Source of the DNA: Nocardioides oleivorans | GTDB taxonomy: Bacteria; Actinomycetota; Actinomycetes; Propionibacteriales; Nocardioidaceae | Direction of reading: 5' to 3' | Assembly: GCF_004137255.1 (NCBI RefSeq) | Contig: NZ_SDWT01000001.1 | Coordinates: forward strand, 1,612,001-1,676,000 | Length of the DNA: 64,000 nt | Shown: positions 25,601 to 33,666 of the stretch, piece by piece | How the letters are laid out: the number at the start of each line of letters is the position of its first letter | Position numbering within the stretch: the first letter of the stretch is position 1 | Program-made: the position numbers and the translations under genes | Notes under the pieces: generated by a model | Databases searched by the model: none | Told to the model about the DNA's origin: nothing | The model's input: only the letters and a program-made list of their open reading frames with translations

Positions 25601-26034
25601 ACGAGCACGGCGCCCGTGTCGGTGTCGCCGGCCACCCCGAGGCTGCGCAGCACCAGCTGGCAGAACTGGTGGATGGTCGCGATCGTCGCGGCGTCGTACG
25701 ACGTCAACGCATCGGTGAGCCGGCCCAGCCGGATCGTGCGCTCCGGCTCGTCGGCGTCGAGCAGCCAGTCGTGCAGCCGGTTGTCGGCGTCGGCGGAGGT
25801 CGGGTCGGCGAGCACGGCGGCCGCCTCGTCGAGCTGGCGCCGGACGCGGTCGCGGAGCTCCTGGCTGGCGGCCCGGGTGAAGGTGACGACGAGCATCTCC
25901 TCCAGCGTCGCGACGCCCTCGGCGAGATAGCGGGTGACCAGCGCCGCGATCGTCCAGGTCTTGCCGGTGCCGGCGCTCGCCTCGAGCAGGGTGGTGCCGG
26001 TCGGCAGCGGGGCGGTGATGTCGAAGACGTCCAT
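22687..26034 (-). CDS. recB: Exonuclease V subunit beta RecB
   Basis: RecB is the 3'-5' helicase and only nuclease of RecBCD. The 1115-residue protein has Walker A in SAGTGKT (20-26), the UvrD-type motif LIDEFQDTDPVQWQVFER, and LVTIHGSKGLEYPIVYLP. The C-terminal nuclease domain has Asp1007-Tyr-Lys1009 in IDYKTNWLGD, the metal-binding nuclease motif. It shares one base with the recC stop and overlaps recD by four bases, so the three subunits are translationally coupled. Confidence 0.96.
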   Translation of the reverse strand: MDVFDITAPLPTGTTLLEASAGTGKTWTIAALVTRYLAEGVATLEEMLVVTFTRAASQELRDRVRRQLDEAAAVLADPTSADADNRLHDWLLDADEPERTIRLGRLTDALTSYDAATIATIHQFCQLVLRSLGVAGDTDTGAVLVEDLEQLTSEVTDDLYLGLFARREATTWSHETALTIARAVVGDPRANVAPREALAEDPEGQAAELVRFASEVLDEIDRRKRRLGVLSYDDLLGQLADALAADDSPARARMRQRWKVALIDEFQDTDPVQWQVFERAFHGASTLVLIGDPKQAIYAFRGGDIVTYLQAAEQATTRQTLGVNWRADQPLLDSLQVLVQGASLGDDRIPVHPITAHHQASRLDGAGAPFRLRVVRHEELGRKKPRIGDWRGHVLTDLAADIKRLLTSGATVGAGDEARPVAPKDVAVLAARRADLLAAQEALAAVGVPSVVNAGGSVFKTAAATQWLTLLEALEQPHRADRVRAAALTDFFGRTAEDLQGEADPTDDLSDAVRRLADVFAARGVAAVLEIAVLGGLVARVLGRVGGERTLTDLRHIGEALHKVTVSERLGVVGLLGWLRTQVADDKIEVASERTRRLDSDAAAVQLVTIHGSKGLEYPIVYLPTLWDRWVRDEEVPLFHDDSGERCRDVGGPSRWRDAAATASRREDAGESLRLLYVALTRAQSQVVAWYCPTANNTASAPLHRMLFGRAPGHAHVNDEQPVLGDDEVVEILGRWKASGGPQPELATPGPVDTTPIDRELLPLAVRSFDRGVDTDWRRTSYSALSAAGAPHAGAPDRVLSEPDEVPELDDVPLDELVDDAPAPEVDAALSAVASPMADLPVGAAFGSLVHEVLEHADPASPDLRAELLAQVEEHRAWWAVEVDADALADALVAVCDSPLGPLAGGLTLRDITLPDRLRELDFEVPLAGGDLAARSDDPRAAQVVLGDLGPLLRAHLPDGDPLLAFAETLDGDADLAGQRLLGYLTGSIDVVVRVPVGGRTRYVTIDYKTNWLGDRAAPATAWEYRPEVLDEAMGHSDYPLQALLYTVVLHRYLRWRLPGYDPAEHLGGVLYLYLRGMCGPETPSVDGRPCGVFSWQPPVALVTALSDLLDGVAP

Positions 26035-29000
26035 CAGATCCCCCTCACCAGCTCGTGCGACAGCAGCGGCGACCAGACCCGGAGCGCGTAGTGGCCCAGC
26101 CGGTGCGGAGCCTCGCCCTCCTCGTCGGGGAGCAACGGTGTCGCGAGCACGTCGTAGGGGGCCGACTCGCCCCACGCACGGACGTGCCACTGGTCGCCGT
26201 CCTCCTTCGGGAAGCCGGTCTCGTTGAAGCGCGGGGTGACCCACTCGGCGGCCGCCTTGGCGTCCGGGTCTGCGTGGCCGTGAGTGCCGATCGCGAACTC
26301 CTCGGCGAACGCCAGGCTGGTCTTCACCGGCAGCGGCAACGGCTCGCGCTGGCCCCGCTCCATCACGTCGACGAGCGAGCGCAGCTCGGTGCGGGCCTCG
26401 TCGTCGGTCATCGGGGGGATCAGCGCGCGCCGGCCGGACCGACCCCAGCGGCCGATCGTGTGCGCGGTCCAGTTCTCGTCGGGGTGCCCGGCGGCGAGCG
26501 CGAGCGCGTCGAGCCAGGCGGCGAGGCGGTGCTTCGCGCCGAGGCTGGAGTAGCTGACGGCGACCAGGTTGTTGCCGAAGACGCTGCCGACGGTGCCGGT
26601 GAGGCGGCGGTCGCCGAGGTCGATGTCGACGTCGATCGTGCGGGTGGGACCGGAGCGCAGGGGCACGGCCGCCTCCACGAGCGGACGCACCCGCTGGACG
26701 ATGTCGGTGAGCATCGTAGCGCCGAGGTCCTCCGGCGGGAGGAGGCCGCGCAGCTGCTCGGCCACCATCGCGGCCTGCGGGTCGCCACCCGTGAGCACGT
26801 CGTGCACGAGCCGGTCGCCGACCTGCCACTTCTCCAGACCGTCGAGGGTGATCGGCACGGCGTCCTTGGTCTCGTCGACGTCGTAGGGCGTCGTCACCCG
26901 CAGCCGGTGGCGCAGGAAGCTGCGCACCGGGTGCGCGAAGAAGTCCTGGAGGTCGCCCAGCGAGACCTCCTCGACCACCTCGGGCGCGGGCAGCGGGCCG
27001 GGCACGAGCGCGCGGGGGGCGGGCTGCGGCGACCGGGCGGCGCGCGCGCCGGCCAGTGCCGTGCGGTCGAAGGAGAACGGTCGCCGGTGGGCCGGCACGA
27101 GCGTGCCGGCGGTGAGGTTGGCCTCGTCGAACGGCTGGAGCGGGTGGTGCACGACGAGGTCCCGGCGCACGGGCCCGCTGCTGGTGCGGTCGAGCGTGTC
27201 GAGCAGCTCGCCGAGCGGCACGGCCGGCGGCTTGTCGTCGCCGGTGTGCTCGCCGCGTCCGGCGTAGGTGATGACCAGGGTCTCGGTCGCCGCACCGATC
27301 GCGTCGAGCAGGAGCTGCCGGTCCTCGGAGCGGATGTCGCGCTCGCCGGTCAGGGGTCGTCGGGCCAGCACGTCGTCGCCGTCGACCGACTCGAGCCGCG
27401 GGAAGACGCCGTCGTCGAGCCCGACGAGGCAGACCACCCGGTGCGGCACCGAGCGCATCGGGACCATCGTGCAGACGGTCAGCGTGCCGGTGCGGAAGTT
27501 GCTGCGGGTCGGTCGTCCGCGCAGCCGGTGCCGCAGCAGCGCCCGCACGTCGGCGTGCCGCAGCCGCGTCTCGTGGTCGCCGACGCCGGCCGAGATGCGG
27601 GCGAGCTCGCGGTCGAACTGCGCCACCCGCCAGGCGTCGTCCGCCTCGCTGGCCGTCAGTCCGTGCACGGCCGCGCTGAGGGCCGTTGTCCAGTCGGCGA
27701 CGGACGTCGCGGCGCCGGCGGCCCGGACGAAGGTGTGCAGCCGGTCGACCATCTCGACGAAGCTGCCCACCAGCTCGAGGTGGCCGTCGCCGACGTCGTC
27801 GATCGGCAGGGTGCCGCGGACGTAGCGGTGGCCCTCGCCCGACATCGCCGCCCCGAGCAGCACCCGTTGGAGGCCGGTCAGCCACGTGTTGGCGTCGAGG
27901 TCGAGCCCGAAGGCCGCGCGGTGGTCGTGGTCGTAGCCCCAGCGGATCGCGGCCTGGTCGACCCAACGGGTGATCCGCTCGAGGTGGTCGTCGGTGAACC
28001 CGAAGCGTGCCCGCACCGGCTCCGTCGCGGCGAGGTCGAGCACCGACGTCGCGGTCATCCGGCCGGCCGCGAGCTCGACGAGCTCGGCAGCGACCCCGAG
28101 CAGCGGGTTGGTCGCACCGGGTGACCGGTCGGCGAGCCGCACCCGCAGCCGGTGGGCGGGGTGGCCGACGTCCTCGTGGGCGACGTCGGCGAGCCCGAAC
28201 CCGGCCGAGATCAACGGGGCGTAGGTCTCGATGTCGGGACACATCACGAGGATGTCGCGCGGCTCCAGGGTGGGGTCGTCCTGGAGGAGGCCGACGAGCA
28301 CCTCACGGAGCACGTCGACCTGGCGCGCGGTGCCGTGGCAGGCGTGCACCTGCACCGACAGGTCGGTGTCCGCGCGCACCCGCGAGGCGAGCAGCCCGGC
28401 GTCGGGCGTGCGGTTGGCGCGCAGGTCGGACTGCAGCCAGCCGAGCATCGTCGTCGCGTCGGCGTGTCCCGCGGCGTGCTGCTCGGTGCCGAGGTCGCCG
28501 AGCGCGCGCCGCAGCTCGCGGGAGTCGCGGCCGAGCGAGGCGAGGAGCGGGTGGGCGACCAGCAGGGCGGAGTCGTCGACGGAGCGCGCCACCGGCCCGA
28601 CCACCCCGGTCGGCGCGAGCGCGGACCAGAGGTCGGGCGACGGCTGCGGCAGCCACAGGTGCACGTCGCGGTGCTCGCCGAGGGCGCGCAGCAGCTCGAC
28701 CTCGGTCACCGGCAGCCGCGTGTGCCCGAAGAGCGACAGCCGCCCGGGCAGGTCGAGCCCGTCCCCGCCGGCCGCGAGCCGCTCGAGGGTCGAGGCGTGG
28801 CGCACGTCCGGGGCCGGCGAGCCGACCCGCTCCACCAACCGCCGCCAGAGGTCGGCCTGCCACCGCAGGTCGGCGTCCAGCGGGTGGCCGTCGCCGTCGG
28901 TGTCGTCGCCGGCGCGCCAGTCGCGGACGAGCTGCGGACGCTGGGTGGCGTAGGACGAGAAGAGCCCGGCCAGCCGTCGCGCGACCGCGTAGCGCCGGGC

Positions 29001-29384
29001 CGAGCGCTCGTCGGCCGGGTCGCCGTGGCCGAGGTGGCGGCCGAGGTCCTCGAAGCCGGGCTCGTCGAGGGAGCCGTCGATGACCTCCAGCAGCGGCCAG
29101 GCGAGCCGGTCGGGGCTCCACGGGTCCTCCGCGTCGCGGTCGAGCAGCATCGAGACCAGCGAGTGGGGCGAGACGAAGTCGACGCCGGCGCACACGCCGT
29201 CGCCGCCGCGCGGCCCCACGCCGAGGCGGTGCGACAGCCGCTGGGTCAGCCATCGCTCGACGCCACGGGCCGGCACCACGACGACCTCGCGGGCGAACGG
29301 GTCGGGCAGCGGGGTGACCAGCAGGTCCGCGAGCGCGTCGGCGAGCGCGTCGGTCCGCTCGGCGGTGTGCAGGTGCAAGGTCAC
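26034..29384 (-). CDS. recC: Exonuclease V subunit gamma RecC
   Basis: RecC holds the inactive helicase/nuclease fold that scans for Chi. The protein is 1116 residues from GTG 29384. It begins TLHLHTAERTDALADALADL after the start residue and includes VVVVPARGVERWLTQRL and the DILVMCPDIETYAPLI region. GTG 29384 was chosen over an upstream GTG at 29414 for two reasons. It gives the usual RecC N-terminus, and a TAGGGT -10 element (29392-29397) ends seven bases before it, leaving no room for the longer form on that transcript. Confidence 0.94.
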   Translation of the reverse strand: MTLHLHTAERTDALADALADLLVTPLPDPFAREVVVVPARGVERWLTQRLSHRLGVGPRGGDGVCAGVDFVSPHSLVSMLLDRDAEDPWSPDRLAWPLLEVIDGSLDEPGFEDLGRHLGHGDPADERSARRYAVARRLAGLFSSYATQRPQLVRDWRAGDDTDGDGHPLDADLRWQADLWRRLVERVGSPAPDVRHASTLERLAAGGDGLDLPGRLSLFGHTRLPVTEVELLRALGEHRDVHLWLPQPSPDLWSALAPTGVVGPVARSVDDSALLVAHPLLASLGRDSRELRRALGDLGTEQHAAGHADATTMLGWLQSDLRANRTPDAGLLASRVRADTDLSVQVHACHGTARQVDVLREVLVGLLQDDPTLEPRDILVMCPDIETYAPLISAGFGLADVAHEDVGHPAHRLRVRLADRSPGATNPLLGVAAELVELAAGRMTATSVLDLAATEPVRARFGFTDDHLERITRWVDQAAIRWGYDHDHRAAFGLDLDANTWLTGLQRVLLGAAMSGEGHRYVRGTLPIDDVGDGHLELVGSFVEMVDRLHTFVRAAGAATSVADWTTALSAAVHGLTASEADDAWRVAQFDRELARISAGVGDHETRLRHADVRALLRHRLRGRPTRSNFRTGTLTVCTMVPMRSVPHRVVCLVGLDDGVFPRLESVDGDDVLARRPLTGERDIRSEDRQLLLDAIGAATETLVITYAGRGEHTGDDKPPAVPLGELLDTLDRTSSGPVRRDLVVHHPLQPFDEANLTAGTLVPAHRRPFSFDRTALAGARAARSPQPAPRALVPGPLPAPEVVEEVSLGDLQDFFAHPVRSFLRHRLRVTTPYDVDETKDAVPITLDGLEKWQVGDRLVHDVLTGGDPQAAMVAEQLRGLLPPEDLGATMLTDIVQRVRPLVEAAVPLRSGPTRTIDVDIDLGDRRLTGTVGSVFGNNLVAVSYSSLGAKHRLAAWLDALALAAGHPDENWTAHTIGRWGRSGRRALIPPMTDDEARTELRSLVDVMERGQREPLPLPVKTSLAFAEEFAIGTHGHADPDAKAAAEWVTPRFNETGFPKEDGDQWHVRAWGESAPYDVLATPLLPDEEGEAPHRLGHYALRVWSPLLSHELVRGI

Positions 29385-29391
29385 GTGCGCC

Positions 29392-29397
29392 ACCCTA
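29392..29397 (-). promoter_or_regulatory. -10 element for recCBD
   Basis: TAGGGT on the minus strand is seven bases before the recC GTG. It fits a leaderless transcript. Confidence 0.55.
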
Positions 29398-29460
29398 TGA
29401 GCGCGGACCGACACCGCGTGGGCCCTGTCCCCAGCCGCCGTCGTCGGGTTGGATCAGGGC

Positions 29461-30201
29461 GTGGACTACGTGCGGTGGGGAGCGGGGCTGCTCGTCCTCG
29501 CGCTCCTCACGTACGCCCTCTCCCGCGCGGCGCGGATCCCGCTCGGCTGGCTGCCGCTCACCGCGCTGCTGCGGGCGGTCGTCCAGCTCGCCGTCGTCGC
29601 GACGATCCTGCGGGGCGTCCTGGCGGTGCCGTGGACGGTGGTCCTCTTCGTCGTCCTGATGCTCAGCACCGCGTCGTGGACCGCCGGCTCCCGTCTCGTC
29701 GAGCTGCCACGGGGCCACGTCATCGCCCTGACGGGGGTGCTCGCGGGCGCTGCCGTCACGCTCGTGCTCGTCTTCGCGCTGCGCCTCGTCGACCTCGAGG
29801 CGCGTTACGTCGTCGCGGTCGCGGGCATCATCATCGGCAACGCGATGTCGGCCTCCACCCTGTCCGGGCGCAACTTCCTGCGCGCCGCCCGCGCCCGCAG
29901 GGACGAGGTCGAGGCCTGGTTGTCCCTGGGGGCGACCCCGCAGCAGGCCTACGACGACATCGGCCGCGACGCCGCCCGCGAGGCCCTCCTGCCGAACCTC
30001 GACCAGACGCGGTCGACCGGTCTCGTCACCCTCCCCGGAGCCTTCGTCGGTGCCCTCTTCGGCGGCGCGTCGCCGGTCGTCGCCGCGCAGTTCCAGCTCG
30101 TCGTGCTCGCCGGCATCGCGCTGACGATGCTCACCACGGCGGTCGTGGTGACCCGCCTCGCCGGGCGGTCGGCGTACGTCGTGACGGAGGTCGTCGGATG
30201 A
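29461..30201 (+). CDS. FetB/YbbM-family ABC transporter permease
   Basis: This is a 246-residue protein with about six to seven membrane helices. It has the signatures of the UPF0014/FetB family (AGIIIGNAMSASTLSGRNFL, then EAWLSLGATPQQA and LPGAFVGALFGGASPVVAAQ). E. coli FetB forms an exporter with the ATPase FetA that limits iron stress. No ATPase gene is adjacent here, so the partner would be encoded elsewhere. GTG 29461 is used; TTG 29449 is an alternative. The 3' end overlaps the lipoprotein gene (ATGA). Confidence 0.85.
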   Translation: MDYVRWGAGLLVLALLTYALSRAARIPLGWLPLTALLRAVVQLAVVATILRGVLAVPWTVVLFVVLMLSTASWTAGSRLVELPRGHVIALTGVLAGAAVTLVLVFALRLVDLEARYVVAVAGIIIGNAMSASTLSGRNFLRAARARRDEVEAWLSLGATPQQAYDDIGRDAAREALLPNLDQTRSTGLVTLPGAFVGALFGGASPVVAAQFQLVVLAGIALTMLTTAVVVTRLAGRSAYVVTEVVG

Positions 30202-31373
30202 GGAACCTCGCGCTCGCAGCGGCGGCCGCGCTGCTGCTGGCCGGCTGCACCCCCGACGCCGCACCGCCGGAGGAGGTCACCGTGCAGTGGGTCGAGAAGC
30301 AGCTGCCCGCACCGTCCGGGGCGCCGGGACGCAACGTGCTCCGCGACGCCGTCGAGTGCGGCGACGGCTGGTGGGTGGTCGGTGCGGTGTTCCTCGACGA
30401 GCCCACCGAGACCCGGGACACCCGTCCCGCGGCGTGGTTCTCCCCCGACCGCGAGACCTGGACGTCGGTGCCGGTGGACGCCCGCACCTACTGGGGCCGC
30501 CGCGCGATCCTCAACTCGGTCGCCTGCTCGCGCGACCGCGTCGCGATCGTGGGGGCCCGCTCGGGAGGCGCGCACGGCAACCCCCGCGTGACGACCTTCT
30601 GGCTCGACGACTCTGCGGCCGACGTCGGGAGGCTGGTCGACGTACCCACCACGTTCGTGCAGTACGGCGGCGTCAGCGCAACCAACGTCGGCCCGGTCTC
30701 CGGCGGCCCGGAAGGCTGGCTGATCGTGGGCAACCGCACGTCGGGACCCGGCGTCTGGGTCACCGACGACCCGCGCGGGTTCACCCGCGTCGAGGCCGAG
30801 CCCGGCCTCACCGACGACGGCGACCTCGAGTCGCTCGCCCAGGCGGGCGGCTGGGCCGGTGACGAGTGGGTCGTGGTCGGCGGCGGCGCGCGGACCGGCC
30901 GGCACCTCGAGCAGGCGCCGCTCGCCTGGTCCTCGCCCGACGGGCTGTCCTGGAGCCCGGAGGAGATGCCTGACGACGACGGGGCGCAGGACGTGCACCG
31001 GGTCGCGCAGCTCGACGACGGCGACCTGCTGGCGGTCGGCCTGAGCGAGGGGCGCTTCGCGGCGTGGCTGCGCGACGACGACGGCTGGAGCGAGCCGGTG
31101 AGGTTCGGCGAGGTGGCCGACTCCTGGACCGGAGCGCCGTACGTCGCCTCGCTCGCGCCGACGCCGGCCGGGATGCTCGCCACCGTCAGCACCGGCCAGC
31201 GCTACGAGATGTGGCAGACCGCCGACGGTCGCGACTGGAGCCGCGTCGAGGTGCCCCTCGAACCACAGACCGCCGGCGACCACACGTTGGTGGCAGCCGG
31301 CGGCGGGAGCCTGCTCGTCATCGGCGATGCCGGGGACGGCGGGCACGTGTGGGCGGGTGAGCCCCAGGGGTGA
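30198..31373 (+). CDS. Asp-box lipoprotein, predicted beta-propeller
   Basis: This is a 391-residue exported lipoprotein. The signal peptide ends in a lipobox (LLLAGC, Cys17). The mature part has repeats of the BNR/Asp-box type (WFSPDRETW, WSSPDGLSW, WQTADGRDW) and alternating Gly/Trp beta-strand patterns, suggesting a sialidase-like beta-propeller. Catalytic residues of sialidases are not evident, so a binding or structural role is more likely. It overlaps the FetB-like permease by 4 bases and converges on csbD with directly abutting stop codons. Confidence 0.75.
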   Translation: MRNLALAAAAALLLAGCTPDAAPPEEVTVQWVEKQLPAPSGAPGRNVLRDAVECGDGWWVVGAVFLDEPTETRDTRPAAWFSPDRETWTSVPVDARTYWGRRAILNSVACSRDRVAIVGARSGGAHGNPRVTTFWLDDSAADVGRLVDVPTTFVQYGGVSATNVGPVSGGPEGWLIVGNRTSGPGVWVTDDPRGFTRVEAEPGLTDDGDLESLAQAGGWAGDEWVVVGGGARTGRHLEQAPLAWSSPDGLSWSPEEMPDDDGAQDVHRVAQLDDGDLLAVGLSEGRFAAWLRDDDGWSEPVRFGEVADSWTGAPYVASLAPTPAGMLATVSTGQRYEMWQTADGRDWSRVEVPLEPQTAGDHTLVAAGGGSLLVIGDAGDGGHVWAGEPQG

Positions 31374-31547
31374 TCAGCCCTTGAAGACGTCCTTGATCTT
31401 CTCGCCGGCCTGCTTGAGGTTGGCGCCGGCCTGGTCGCTCTTGCCCTCGGCCTGGAGCTCCTCGTCGTCGGTCGCCTTGCCCGTGGCTTCCTTGGTCTTG
31501 CCCTTGAGCTCCTCGGCCTTGTTGCCGATCTTGTCGTCGAGTCCCAT
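31374..31547 (-). CDS. CsbD-family stress protein
   Basis: This is a 57-residue protein of the CsbD/YjbJ type (GLDDKIGNKAEELKGKTKEA, then GKSDQAGANLKQAGEKIKDV). It is small, charged and helical, and usually induced by general stress; no biochemical activity is established. The start is set by an excellent AGGAGGAACCACC ribosome-binding site immediately before the ATG. Confidence 0.92.
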   Translation of the reverse strand: MGLDDKIGNKAEELKGKTKEATGKATDDEELQAEGKSDQAGANLKQAGEKIKDVFKG

Positions 31548-31619
31548 GGTGGTTCCTCCTGTGGAGTGTGTGCCGACCTGAGTGGTCACCTTCCAACGTG
31601 CCACGCAGGTGGGCACCGA

Positions 31620-31660
31620 ACCGCACCCGTCCGGGTGGGGGATGTCCGGACGGGTGCGGT
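31620..31660 (-). terminator. Perfect 15-bp hairpin
   Basis: The arms 31620-31634 and 31646-31660 are perfect inverted complements around an 11-base loop. The hairpin begins ten bases after the stop of the small membrane protein gene (minus strand) and should terminate it. It also insulates csbD. Confidence 0.85.
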
Positions 31661-31669
31661 GGCTCGGTG

Positions 31670-31867
31670 TCAGGACCCGAGGGTCCGCGGAGGTGTCGGC
31701 CCCGGGTCCGTCGTCCCGGTCTGCAGGCCCGGCGGGGGAGCGGGCTGCGGCACCGGGGTGACGTGCTCGACCTCTTCGGCTCGCGACGCATCGATGCGCC
31801 AGATGAAGAAGCAACCGACGACGGCGACGACGATCGCCGCCGTACCGATCAGGATCACAGTGCCCAT
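31670..31867 (-). CDS. Small single-pass membrane protein
   Basis: This is a 65-residue protein with one N-terminal membrane helix (VILIGTAAIVVAVVGCFFIW, about 3-22) and a Pro/Thr-rich tail. No family is recognised. ATG 31867 is preceded by a well-spaced AAGGA; an upstream GTG at 31876 has no room for a ribosome-binding site. It is divergent from the MerR-type regulator and shares its promoter region, so it is a candidate regulated gene. Confidence 0.65.
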   Translation of the reverse strand: MGTVILIGTAAIVVAVVGCFFIWRIDASRAEEVEHVTPVPQPAPPPGLQTGTTDPGPTPPRTLGS

Positions 31868-31898
31868 GGGGTTCACTTCCTTGTGGTGGAGAGGCGAA

Positions 31899-31922
31899 AA
31901 CCTCTACAAACCTGTATAGGTT
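31899..31922 (+). promoter_or_regulatory. Operator-like repeat between the small membrane gene and the MerR gene
   Basis: AACCTcTAca is followed by the palindrome AACCTGTATAGGTT (31909-31922), so three AACCT half-sites lie within 24 bases. Its AT-rich sequence stands out from the surroundings. It is the likely binding site of the adjacent MerR-family regulator, overlapping both divergent promoters. Confidence 0.6.
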
Positions 31923-31974
31923 AGTTCTGCACATTGCACAAGCAGTGTCCACGACCAGGTCGACGGGGAGCGCG

Positions 31975-32817
31975 ATGCCGGAGCACGAGCACGGGTTCAG
32001 CATCGGGACGCTCGCCGCCCGCACGGGCCTCACCCCGACCGTGCTGCGCACCTGGGACCGCCGCTTCGGGTTCCCGGAGGGCACGCGCTCGACGGCGGGC
32101 CACCGCAGGTTCAGCGACCTCGACGTCGAGCAGGTGCGCGAGGTCGCCGAGGCGCGCTCGACCGGCGTCTCCCTGCAGGCCGCGATCGACGCGGTACGCC
32201 GACGACACGAGGACGCACCCGAGTCGGTGCACGCGGTGCTGGTGCGCGACTTCCCGCACCTCGGCGTGCAGCGCCTCGGTCGGCGCGCACTGGTGGCGGT
32301 CTCGCAGGCGTTGGAGGACGAGTCCCTCGCCCGCGCCGACCGGCCGGTGGTGCTCGGCGCGTTCCAGGAGGGGCACCGCTACGCGGGCTCGCGTCACCGG
32401 TGGGACGAGCTGGGACGCACGGCGTCGTGGGCAGCGGTCGTCGCGGACTTCGACGACGACCTGCCGGCCGACCCGTCGGCGACGCCTGCGCGGTGCCAGC
32501 TGCCCGCAGGGTCCCCGTTGCGTCGTGAGTGGACCGTCGTGTCCGTGAGCGCCGGTCTCGCCGCGGTCGTCTCGGCGTGGGAGGTGCCGGTCGCGCCGGG
32601 GAGCGAGGCCGTCTACGAGTCGGTGATCAGCAGCCAGCGACCGGTCGCGCTGGCCGCGGCGCGGGTGCTCGCCGCGGCGGCGGGCTCGGCGGGGGCACGG
32701 CCCCCGGCGGCCGTCGACCGCCTGCTCGGCGAGCCCGGCCGGACGGCTCCCCCGGGCGGGGCCGACCCGGACCGGATGTGGGTGCGAGCGCTGGCGCGAC
32801 TCGACCCGGGCGCCTGA
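31975..32817 (+). CDS. MerR-family regulator with a DICT-like sensory domain
   Basis: This is a 280-residue protein. The N-terminal MerR winged helix (about 7-75; FSIGTLAARTGLTPTVLRTW, then TAGHRRFSDLDVEQVREVAE) is followed by a domain resembling the DICT sensory domain (RPVVLGAFQEGHRYAGSRHR and WDELGRTASWAAVVADFDDD). DICT domains are predicted sensors found with MerR HTHs and in cyanobacterial regulators. The ATG at 31975 has GGGGAG at good spacing, while an upstream GTG at 31945 does not. It probably controls itself and the divergent small membrane protein. The DICT assignment is from memory of family motifs. Confidence 0.7.
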   Translation: MPEHEHGFSIGTLAARTGLTPTVLRTWDRRFGFPEGTRSTAGHRRFSDLDVEQVREVAEARSTGVSLQAAIDAVRRRHEDAPESVHAVLVRDFPHLGVQRLGRRALVAVSQALEDESLARADRPVVLGAFQEGHRYAGSRHRWDELGRTASWAAVVADFDDDLPADPSATPARCQLPAGSPLRREWTVVSVSAGLAAVVSAWEVPVAPGSEAVYESVISSQRPVALAAARVLAAAAGSAGARPPAAVDRLLGEPGRTAPPGGADPDRMWVRALARLDPGA

Positions 32818-32836
32818 TCCCGAGCACGACCGTCGA

Positions 32837-33112
32837 TCAGTGGTGGCGCAGGGCCTCGACCAGCTCGTCCTTCGTCATCGACGAGCGGCCCTCGATGTCG
32901 AGCTCGGCCGCACGCTCGCGCAGCTCCGCGACGGTGCGGTCCTCGTAGTCGGTGGCCTCGCCACCGCGCTCGCCGACCTTCGAGCGTCCCTCGTTGGCTG
33001 CCGCGTTCGCGATGCGGGCGGCCTTCTCCTTGCTGGCACCCTCGTCGCGCAGGGCCTCGTAGACCTCGTCGTCCTTGACGGACGGGCGCGCATCCTTCTT
33101 CTTCTCGGCCAT
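32837..33112 (-). CDS. Rho-N/SAP-like small basic protein
   Basis: This is a 91-residue charged protein. The N-terminal half (KDDEVYEALRDEGASKEKAA and RIANAAANEGRSKVGERGGE) matches a small actinobacterial protein family of unknown function. The C-terminal half (RTVAELRERAAELDIEGRSS, then MTKDELVEALR) is a Rho-termination-factor-N-like helix-extended-loop-helix, probably nucleic-acid binding. It has no clear operon partner. Confidence 0.75.
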   Translation of the reverse strand: MAEKKKDARPSVKDDEVYEALRDEGASKEKAARIANAAANEGRSKVGERGGEATDYEDRTVAELRERAAELDIEGRSSMTKDELVEALRHH

Positions 33113-33139
33113 GACGCCACCGTGCCAGCGGGCACCCGG

Positions 33140-33160
33140 CCCCGGCTCACCCTGCCGGGG
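33140..33160 (-). terminator. Hairpin after the SRPBCC gene
   Basis: CCCCGGC-tcaccct-GCCGGGG is a perfect 7-bp stem eight bases beyond the stop of the SRPBCC gene (minus strand). Confidence 0.55.
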
Positions 33161-33168
33161 GAGCAGGC

Positions 33169-33606
33169 TCAGGCAGACAGCCGGTCGAGGCAGTCGCGCA
33201 GCTGGTCGACGGTCTTCTTCGCCAGGATCGGGAGGTAGGCCGCGACCAGGTGCGAGGCGAGCCTCGAGGCGCCGGAGAAGTGCATCTCGGCGTTGTAGGT
33301 GATCCGGGTGGCGTCGCCGGACCGCTCGATCTCGAAGCGGTCGTGCCCGTCGAAGGAGTCGTTGCTGCCGGTCAGCAGGACCAGTCGCCCGGGCACCAGC
33401 TCGGCCGTGGTGTAGGTCAACTCGACCTCGCGGCCCAGGAAGCCGGAGACGTTGCGGTACGTCGTCCCGACCCCGCCGTCGCCGCCGGTCCGCTGGCAGG
33501 TCTTCGTGCCCGGGTCCCAGCCCTCGGCGTTGCGGAAGTCGGCGAGGTAGTCGAACGCCGCCTCGGGGCTGGCGGTGGTGGCGAACGCACGCGTGATGGA
33601 CGGCAT
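33169..33606 (-). CDS. SRPBCC (START-like) family protein
   Basis: This is a 145-residue protein of the polyketide cyclase/SRPBCC fold (SITRAFATTASPEAAFDYLA, DFRNAEGWDPGTKTC, then a C-terminal helix ASHLVAAYLPILAKKTVDQL). Such proteins bind hydrophobic ligands in a deep cavity; the ligand is unknown. The ATG follows a TACGGT -10-like element (33613-33618) by six bases, so the transcript is probably leaderless. Confidence 0.85.
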   Translation of the reverse strand: MPSITRAFATTASPEAAFDYLADFRNAEGWDPGTKTCQRTGGDGGVGTTYRNVSGFLGREVELTYTTAELVPGRLVLLTGSNDSFDGHDRFEIERSGDATRITYNAEMHFSGASRLASHLVAAYLPILAKKTVDQLRDCLDRLSA

Positions 33607-33666
33607 GCCCCGACCGTAGCCAGCGGGCGGGTGGGACGGATCACCCCGAGAGGCCGGAATTGGAGT

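Noticed and set aside
22837..29083. Long plus-strand open frames opposite recB and recC
   Set aside because: They are the complement of strongly conserved helicase genes and are Arg/Gly-rich without motifs.
20933..29384. Mobile or defence-island character of the recCBD region
   Set aside because: Base composition and gene spacing are like the rest, and no restriction, toxin or integrase genes are adjacent.
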